A stretch of 8,997 nucleotides of DNA from positions 1 through 8,997 of the forward strand of contig JAGXAD010000020.1 of NCBI GenBank assembly GCA_018971745.1. Direction: 5' to 3'. This DNA comes from Patescibacteria group bacterium (GTDB taxonomy: Bacteria > Patescibacteriota > Minisyncoccia > Sungbacterales > GWA2-42-14). Below, piece by piece: positions 5,074 through 8,997 of the stretch. The translations under genes were made by a program, and so were the position numbers. Below the pieces are notes generated by a model. It saw nothing but the letters and a program-made list of their open reading frames with translations. It did not search any database and was not told the origin of the DNA. Positions within the stretch are counted from its first letter, which is position 1. The number at the start of each line of letters is the position of its first letter.

Positions 5074-5637
5074 ATGTCCCGATTTACCGCAGCCATATTT
5101 TTTCTCGCGTTCGGCATCGGCATGCTCGTATTTTTGGTATGGCCGTCGTACGCCTCGATAACGAATTTGCGCGATGCGCTGGCAAATCAAAATACGGCGA
5201 TCGACAAATTAAACTTTATTATTAAAAGCCGCGACCGCCTGCAGGAAGATTACGGCTCCATTTCCGCAAGCGATTCCGATAAACTTAACGAGGTTGTTCC
5301 TTCGGGTCCCGGCATCAGAAAACTTTTGGTTGGCATCGGCGCTCTTGCTTCGCAAAATAACATGGCGCTGAAAAACATTGATTTTACGGCACAGGCGGCC
5401 GCTTCAAAATCTGCCCCGGTTCCGGCCGGCGTTTCCCCGAAACAAACGGTGCCGTATCAGACGCTTCAATTCCATTTTTCCGTTTCCGGATCGTACGAAT
5501 CATTTCTGAAATTTTTAAACGACATTCAATTGTCAGCCCGCATTATCGACATTACTGAAATTACGTTTTCTGGGGGCGGGCGCAATCAAATTTACGATTT
5601 TTCAATAAAGGCAAACACGTATTATTTGGCGAAGTAA
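5074..5637 (+). CDS. pilO: Type IV pilus assembly protein PilO-like
   Basis: 187 residues: N-terminal transmembrane helix (about 5-24), coiled-coil-like helix (about 28-58), a proline/alanine-rich linker near 105-125 and a C-terminal alpha/beta domain (LQFHFSVSGSYESFLKFLNDIQ) typical of the ferredoxin-like fold of PilO. It would pair with PilN across the membrane. The ATG has no Shine-Dalgarno sequence and follows a T-rich leader. Identification rests on fold pattern and gene order. Confidence 0.85.
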   Translation: MSRFTAAIFFLAFGIGMLVFLVWPSYASITNLRDALANQNTAIDKLNFIIKSRDRLQEDYGSISASDSDKLNEVVPSGPGIRKLLVGIGALASQNNMALKNIDFTAQAAASKSAPVPAGVSPKQTVPYQTLQFHFSVSGSYESFLKFLNDIQLSARIIDITEITFSGGGRNQIYDFSIKANTYYLAK

Positions 5638-5640
5638 CGC

Positions 5641-5674
5641 GCGCCCGGTTTCTTTTTTAAAGAAACTTCGGCGC
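5641..5674 (+). other. Hairpin between pilO and the PilP-like gene
   Basis: GTTTCTTT (5648-5655) pairs perfectly with AAAGAAAC (5659-5666), enclosed by GCGCC (5641-5645) and GGCGC (5670-5674). No T run follows, so it is not a classical terminator. It ends 8 nt before the next ATG and may affect its translation. Confidence 0.55.
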
Positions 5675-5682
5675 TCATCAGT

Positions 5683-5955
5683 ATGAGCCGACAAAATTTG
5701 CTTACCGTTATTTTTATCGTAGCGCTCGGGCTTGCGGGTTATTTTTGGTACACCTATTCGCAATCCCAACCCGTTGTTTCTGAAGGAAACGGCGGCATGC
5801 AAACGATGGATTTGGGAGATTACGCAAAAGTGGAAAGTTTGGCGCCAGACCTTACGCTGTTTGCCAATCCGCTGTTTAAGGCATTAACGCCGCTTCCGGT
5901 TCCTTTGCGCGCAACAACAACCCCGGGCAGAGCAAATCCGTTTGTGCCGTTTTAA
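5683..5955 (+). CDS. Small membrane-anchored protein, PilP-like
   Basis: 90 residues: one N-terminal transmembrane helix (about 6-24), a short Gln/Ser/Gly-rich linker, then a proline-rich tail ending PGRANPFVPF. That ending resembles the GRxxPF motif seen in PilP lipoproteins, but there is no lipobox cysteine and the protein is about half the usual PilP length. As fourth gene of the pil operon it probably belongs to the pilus platform. No Shine-Dalgarno sequence. Function is inferred from position and end motif only. Confidence 0.7.
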   Translation: MSRQNLLTVIFIVALGLAGYFWYTYSQSQPVVSEGNGGMQTMDLGDYAKVESLAPDLTLFANPLFKALTPLPVPLRATTTPGRANPFVPF

Positions 5956-6098
5956 TAAATTCAAAAGCCAAAAATCAAAAGTCAAAAGTACGGTAAAGAA
6001 TTCCTGAAATTGTCCGCGGGCGGTCGGGACAATTTCAGGAATTCCTTCATTCATTTTGAGTTTTGCATTTTGCATTTTGACTTTGAGCATCAGCGATT
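5956..6098 (+). repeat. AT-rich palindromic intergenic repeat, copy 3, with a different core
   Basis: Fills the spacer before rpsE. Left CAAAA-rich and right TTTTGCA-type flanks match copies 1 and 2, but the centre is a perfect 18-bp hairpin (5998-6015 with 6027-6044) with an 11-nt GC-rich loop. It ends with GAGCATCAGCGATT just before the rpsE ATG, nearly the same 14 bases as before pilN. Confidence 0.8.
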
Positions 6099-6572
6099 AT
6101 GCCACGAGAAAACAGAAAATTTCATAAGCCAAGGGAAAAGTCCGAATACGACCAGAAGGTTTTGGACATTCGGCGCGTTGCCCGCGTGGTTGCGGGCGGG
6201 CGGCGTTTTAGTTTCCGCGCAACGGTCGTGATCGGCAATCGAAAAGGCAAAGTCGGTGTGGGCGTTGCAAAAGGAGGCGATGTGACGGTTGCCATTGAAA
6301 AGGCGACCGCAAAAGCAAGGAAACGGATCGTTATCGTTCCGATTTCAAAATTTGGAAGCATTCCGCACGATGTTGAAGCAAAATTTTCCGCGGCGCGAGT
6401 TCTTTTGCGTCCCGCGCCTCCGGGATCGGGCATTATTGCGGGCGGGCCGGTGCGGGTGGTTGCCTCGCTTGCGGGCATTCAGAATTTGTCTTCAAAAATT
6501 CTTTCCCGCACGCCGAATAAATTAAACAATGCGCTTGCCGCGATGGAGGGATTAAAAAAATTAAGAGCATAA
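6099..6572 (+). CDS. rpsE: 30S ribosomal protein uS5
   Basis: 157 residues, complete uS5. The N-terminal dsRBD-like domain carries GGRRFSFRA (33-41) and GNRKGKVGVGVAKGGDV (46-62); the C-terminal domain has LLRPAPPGSGIIAGGPVRVV (102-121). uS5 lies near the decoding centre and the mRNA entry channel and affects fidelity. The gene normally stands between rplR and rpmD in the spc operon; here it follows the pil genes and is followed directly by rplO. No Shine-Dalgarno sequence; start chosen at the only suitable ATG (CAGCGATTATG). Confidence 0.98.
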   Translation: MPRENRKFHKPREKSEYDQKVLDIRRVARVVAGGRRFSFRATVVIGNRKGKVGVGVAKGGDVTVAIEKATAKARKRIVIVPISKFGSIPHDVEAKFSAARVLLRPAPPGSGIIAGGPVRVVASLAGIQNLSSKILSRTPNKLNNALAAMEGLKKLRA

Positions 6573-6576
6573 AAAA

Positions 6577-6990
6577 ATGCAGCTGCACACCATAAAAAGA
6601 AAAACAAAAATACGCCACGCAAAGCGCGTGGGCCGCGGCGGCAGAAGAGGCAAGACTTCGGGAAGGGGCACCAAGGGGCAGAAAGCGCGCGCGGGCCACA
6701 AAATTCGCCCGGAAATCCGCGATGTGATTAAGCGCATCCCGAAAAAACGCGGATACAAATTTAAGTCGTTTCGCGTAAGACCCGCGATTGTGAATTTAGG
6801 CGCGCTTGATAAAATGTTTCAGGACGGTGATACGGTTACGCCGGAAGTTTTGGTAAAAAAAGGACTCGTGCGAAAAGCAAAAGGAAAAATTCCCGCAGTA
6901 AAAATTTTGGGCAAGGGAGAAACCAAAAAGAAATTTGTGTTTAAGGATGTGACGTTTTCAAAAACCGCCCGTGGAGCAAATCAAAAATAA
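6577..6990 (+). CDS. rplO: 50S ribosomal protein uL15
   Basis: 137 residues. The Gly/Arg-rich N-terminal tail RVGRGGRRGKTSGRGTKGQK (17-36), which threads into 23S rRNA, and the C-terminal domain (LGALDKM, GLVRKAKGKIPAVKILGKGE) are typical. It starts 4 nt after the rpsE stop, leaving no room for rpmD (uL30), whose absence is a CPR trait. No Shine-Dalgarno sequence; probably translated by coupling to rpsE. Confidence 0.97.
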   Translation: MQLHTIKRKTKIRHAKRVGRGGRRGKTSGRGTKGQKARAGHKIRPEIRDVIKRIPKKRGYKFKSFRVRPAIVNLGALDKMFQDGDTVTPEVLVKKGLVRKAKGKIPAVKILGKGETKKKFVFKDVTFSKTARGANQK

Positions 6991-7001
6991 TCGGCTCATG
7001 T

Positions 7002-8267
7002 ATGTTTGAAAAATTTTTGCAGATTGTAAAAACGCCTGATTTGAGAAAAAAAATACTTTTCGTATTGGGAATTTTAGTCGTGTTCCGGTTGATTTCCGCA
7101 ATTCCGATTCCGGGCGTGGACGCATTGCGGCTAAAATCGTTTCTTGCGTCTAATCAATTTTTCGGGCTTTTGGACGTATTTTCCGGAGGCGTGCTTGGCA
7201 ATCTTTCCATTGCGATGCTCGGTGTGGGCCCCTACATTACGGCATCCATCATTATGCAGCTTTTGGGCATGATTTTCCCGCGCCTGAAAGAAATGCAGCA
7301 GGAAGAGGGCGAGGCAGGCAGAGAGCGCGTCAATCAATACTCCCGTTTGCTTGCGGTACCGCTTGCGTTTTTGCAGGGATACGGTTTACTCGTAATTTTA
7401 CAGCGCCGTGAAGTTATTGGTCATTTGTCTTTGTTCGGGTTTGCGACAAACTTGATTATTGTTACTGCGGGCACAGTGCTTTTGATGTGGCTCGGGGAGT
7501 TGGTTTCCGAAAAGGGAATCGGCAACGGCATCTCACTTTTGATTTTTGCGGGTATTGTGGCGCGCCTGCCGGTGGACGCGGGCCAGGCGCTGTTTACCTT
7601 TGACCCGTCGCAGATTCCTTTGTATGTTGCTTTTTTTGCGGTTGCCGTTATTGTCATCGGAGGCGTGGTGCTGATTTCCGAAGCACAGCGGAATGTTCCG
7701 ATTTCTTACGCCAAGCGTGTGCGCGGCAACAAAGTGTACGGCGGCACATCAACTTATTTGCCGCTGCGAATTAATCAGGCCGGAGTCATTCCGATTATTT
7801 TTGCGGTTTCCATTATTTTGTTTCCCGGGCTTATCGGAAGTTTTCTTGCCGGCGCGCAAAATCCGGCGCTGCAGGCAATCTCGCAATTTCTGATTCAGAT
7901 GTTTAACAACCGGATTGTGTACGGGGTACTGTATTTTATTCTGGTGTTCGTATTCACTTATTTTTATACGGCGGTTACTTTTGACCCGCAGGCAATTGCC
8001 GACAATGTGCAGAAGCAGGGCGGATTTATTATGGGAATCCGTCCGGGCAGGCCCACGGCCGAGTATTTGTACGCGATTTTGAACCGCGTCACGCTTGCGG
8101 GAGCGGTTTTTTTGGGCGTGATTGCGGTTTTGCCGCTGGTGGTGCAAAGCGTCTTTTCCATTACCGCATTTACCATCGGAGGCACTTCGCTTTTGATCGT
8201 GGTGTCGGTGGTGCTTGAGACCATGAAGCAGATTGAGTCGCAGATGGTGATGTATGAATATGAGTAG
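7002..8267 (+). CDS. secY: Preprotein translocase subunit SecY
   Basis: 421 residues, full length for the channel subunit of the SecYEG translocon in the cytoplasmic membrane, with about ten hydrophobic helices. Recognisable motifs: AIPIPGVD at the end of TM1 (33-40), LGVGPYITASIIMQLL (73-88), EKGIGNGISLLIFAGI (170-185) and GGFIMGIRPGRPTAEYL before TM9. The ATG is 11 nt behind rplO; an ATG at 6998 in another frame stops after three codons. adk, map and infA, which often follow secY, are missing; a multi-hairpin element begins 2 nt after the stop. Confidence 0.98.
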   Translation: MFEKFLQIVKTPDLRKKILFVLGILVVFRLISAIPIPGVDALRLKSFLASNQFFGLLDVFSGGVLGNLSIAMLGVGPYITASIIMQLLGMIFPRLKEMQQEEGEAGRERVNQYSRLLAVPLAFLQGYGLLVILQRREVIGHLSLFGFATNLIIVTAGTVLLMWLGELVSEKGIGNGISLLIFAGIVARLPVDAGQALFTFDPSQIPLYVAFFAVAVIVIGGVVLISEAQRNVPISYAKRVRGNKVYGGTSTYLPLRINQAGVIPIIFAVSIILFPGLIGSFLAGAQNPALQAISQFLIQMFNNRIVYGVLYFILVFVFTYFYTAVTFDPQAIADNVQKQGGFIMGIRPGRPTAEYLYAILNRVTLAGAVFLGVIAVLPLVVQSVFSITAFTIGGTSLLIVVSVVLETMKQIESQMVMYEYE

Positions 8268-8269
8268 TT

Positions 8270-8405
8270 GCTCGGCGGGGTTGTTTTGAAAAACGTCATA
8301 AAACCCAGCGCGTTTTATGACTCGCCAAAATTGATTTTTCTTCCGGCTGACGCCGGAAGAAAAATCAATTTTGAGCGTTTTCAAAACACATATGCCGAGC
8401 TTTTT
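8270..8405 (+). ncRNA. Multi-hairpin (three-way junction) element behind secY, copy 2
   Basis: A clamp GCTCGGC (8270-8276) pairs with GCCGAGC (8394-8400), followed by five T. Inside it an outer stem (8282-8295 with 8376-8388, one bulge) encloses two hairpins. One is a perfect 9-bp stem TCATAAAAC/GTTTTATGA with loop CCAGCGC (8305-8311). The other is a perfect 22-bp stem (8326-8347 with 8352-8373) with loop TGAC. Order, loop and position behind a stop codon match the element after comF (2217-2366), while most stem bases differ. The clamp plus T run suggests it ends the secY transcript. Confidence 0.75.
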
Positions 8406-8463
8406 GGGGGAAGGAAGCGGACGATTGCTTGAAATTTTGAATGCTACTTGCCATACTCTAAAC

Positions 8464-8469
8464 TATAAT
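8464..8469 (+). promoter_or_regulatory. -10 box of the HNH gene
   Basis: Perfect TATAAT 34 nt before the ATG. No -35 at a normal distance is recognisable. It lies inside the nonamer TATAATCGG that recurs behind the gene. Confidence 0.45.
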
Positions 8470-8503
8470 CGGTCAGTTTCTATTACTAACTAACAAAAAC
8501 TTT

Positions 8504-8848
8504 ATGGCAAACAAATTTGGCATACCGACGGAAGTCGAAAAATCTATTAGGGCAAGAGATAGGGTTTGTGTGTATTGTAGAAAGAAAATGAAAGAATATC
8601 TGCATACAATAGGATCTCCAAAAGACAAGGCGACCATTGAACATCTGAATTTTGATGGACCTTTTTATTGGAAAAAAGGATTGAAGGAGTCAGATATAGT
8701 CATTTGTTGCCAAAGTTGTAATTCAAGCAGGGGTGAAAAGAAATTGGTGGGTTGGTTCAAGACACAATATTGTATAGATGGAAAAATAAATAAAAAAATG
8801 GTAGCAATGCCCGTCAAAAATTATATTCAAAAAAATCCAAGAAAATAA
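8504..8848 (+). CDS. HNH endonuclease-like protein
   Basis: 114 residues. CVYC (Cys22, Cys25) and CQSC (Cys69, Cys72) supply the four zinc ligands framing a beta-beta-alpha metal fold; EHLN with His47 is the likely catalytic histidine and CNSSRGEKKL (72-81) the closing helix of the HNH motif. Such nucleases occur as homing, phage or restriction-type enzymes; no partner gene is seen. The gene is much richer in A/T and in AGA, AUA and AAA codons than the neighbouring pil and ribosomal genes, and it occupies the place after secY where adk/map often stand, so recent transfer is likely. No Shine-Dalgarno sequence. It has its own TATAAT and terminator. Confidence 0.85.
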   Translation: MANKFGIPTEVEKSIRARDRVCVYCRKKMKEYLHTIGSPKDKATIEHLNFDGPFYWKKGLKESDIVICCQSCNSSRGEKKLVGWFKTQYCIDGKINKKMVAMPVKNYIQKNPRK

Positions 8849-8876
8849 TTTATAATCGGATTAGTTAGCGATTAAG

Positions 8877-8905
8877 CGGTTTGGAAATATTAAACCGTTT
8901 TTTTT
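8877..8905 (+). terminator. Rho-independent terminator of the HNH gene
   Basis: CGGTTT (8877-8882) and AAACCG (8892-8897) form a hairpin followed directly by eight T, 28 nt after the HNH stop codon. Confidence 0.8.
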
Positions 8906-8929
8906 GTTGCACTGGATAGCATTTTTTTA

Positions 8930-8958
8930 TTGCTTCGGCAAAAATTTTCGTGTATGCT
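8930..8958 (+). promoter_or_regulatory. Promoter of the gene at the right edge
   Basis: TTGCTT (8930-8935), 17-nt spacer, TATGCT (8953-8958). The predicted transcript start is at about 8965, practically on the ATG at 8966, so the mRNA would be leaderless. Confidence 0.5.
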
Positions 8959-8965
8959 AAAAATA

Positions 8966-8997
8966 ATGAAACTACAAAAAGCATTTACCTTGGTGCT
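8966..8997 (+). CDS. Partial prepilin-like protein (N-terminus)
   Basis: Ten codons are visible, MKLQKAFTLV, continuing past the edge. The Lys-Ala-Phe-Thr-Leu-Val pattern is that of a type IV prepilin or pseudopilin cleavage site (cut after Ala, Phe methylated). This fits the pil operon in the window. The next codon begins CT, so it is Leu where pilins have the conserved Glu at position +5; minor pilins may lack it. An in-frame ATG at 8954 is an alternative start, but it overlaps the -10 box. Confidence 0.5.
   Translation, partial: MKLQKAFTLV

Noticed and set aside
5641..5674. Hairpin as a terminator after pilO
   Set aside because: No T run follows and the next pil gene starts 8 nt later, so a termination role is unlikely.
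7749..8384. 211-residue minus-strand frame
   Set aside because: Antisense to secY and the hairpin element; His/Asn/Lys-rich product typical of a shadow frame.

Overview
The window looks like a piece of a Candidate Phyla Radiation (Patescibacteria) genome, most likely Parcubacteria-like. Grounds: uS5 is followed directly by uL15 with no rpmD/uL30 between them, as is usual in CPR; pilM-pilN-pilO-type genes encode short, diverged proteins; many starts have no Shine-Dalgarno sequence; and intergenic spacers carry AT-rich 'TTTTGCA'-type repeats. The phylum is an inference; no rRNA is present.

Layout. Positions 1-438 (minus) hold the 5' part of a gene starting with GTG: a basic linker, a small helical domain, then what looks like the start of a metallophosphoesterase fold whose first metal motif is degenerate. 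Positions 591-1564 (minus) hold a two-gene unit, a MazG-like NTP pyrophosphohydrolase followed by a HIT-family protein, both nucleotide clean-up type enzymes. Positions 1646-2366 carry no protein gene. They hold a nested array of three tRNA-Ser(GCU) units (5' half A, 5' half B, complete tRNA C, 3' half B, 3' half A on the minus strand), its terminator, and a 150-nt multi-hairpin element directly behind comF. comF occupies 2366-3082 (minus).

From an extended -10 promoter at 3129 the plus strand carries pilM, pilN, pilO and a small PilP-like membrane protein, the inner-membrane platform of a type IV pilus. These are followed without a clear terminator by rpsE, rplO and secY. Three related AT-rich palindromic repeats sit in the pilM/pilN, pilN/pilO and pilP-like/rpsE spacers. 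A second multi-hairpin element lies directly behind the secY stop, followed by an AT-rich HNH nuclease gene with its own terminator. The window ends at the first codons of a probable prepilin-like protein.

The two most unusual signals are (1) the Russian-doll tRNA-Ser array, in which two tRNA genes are interrupted at the same position and each interruption contains the next tRNA-Ser, and (2) a pair of three-way-junction elements that differ in stem sequence but share architecture, position relative to a stop codon, and a CCAGCG loop.
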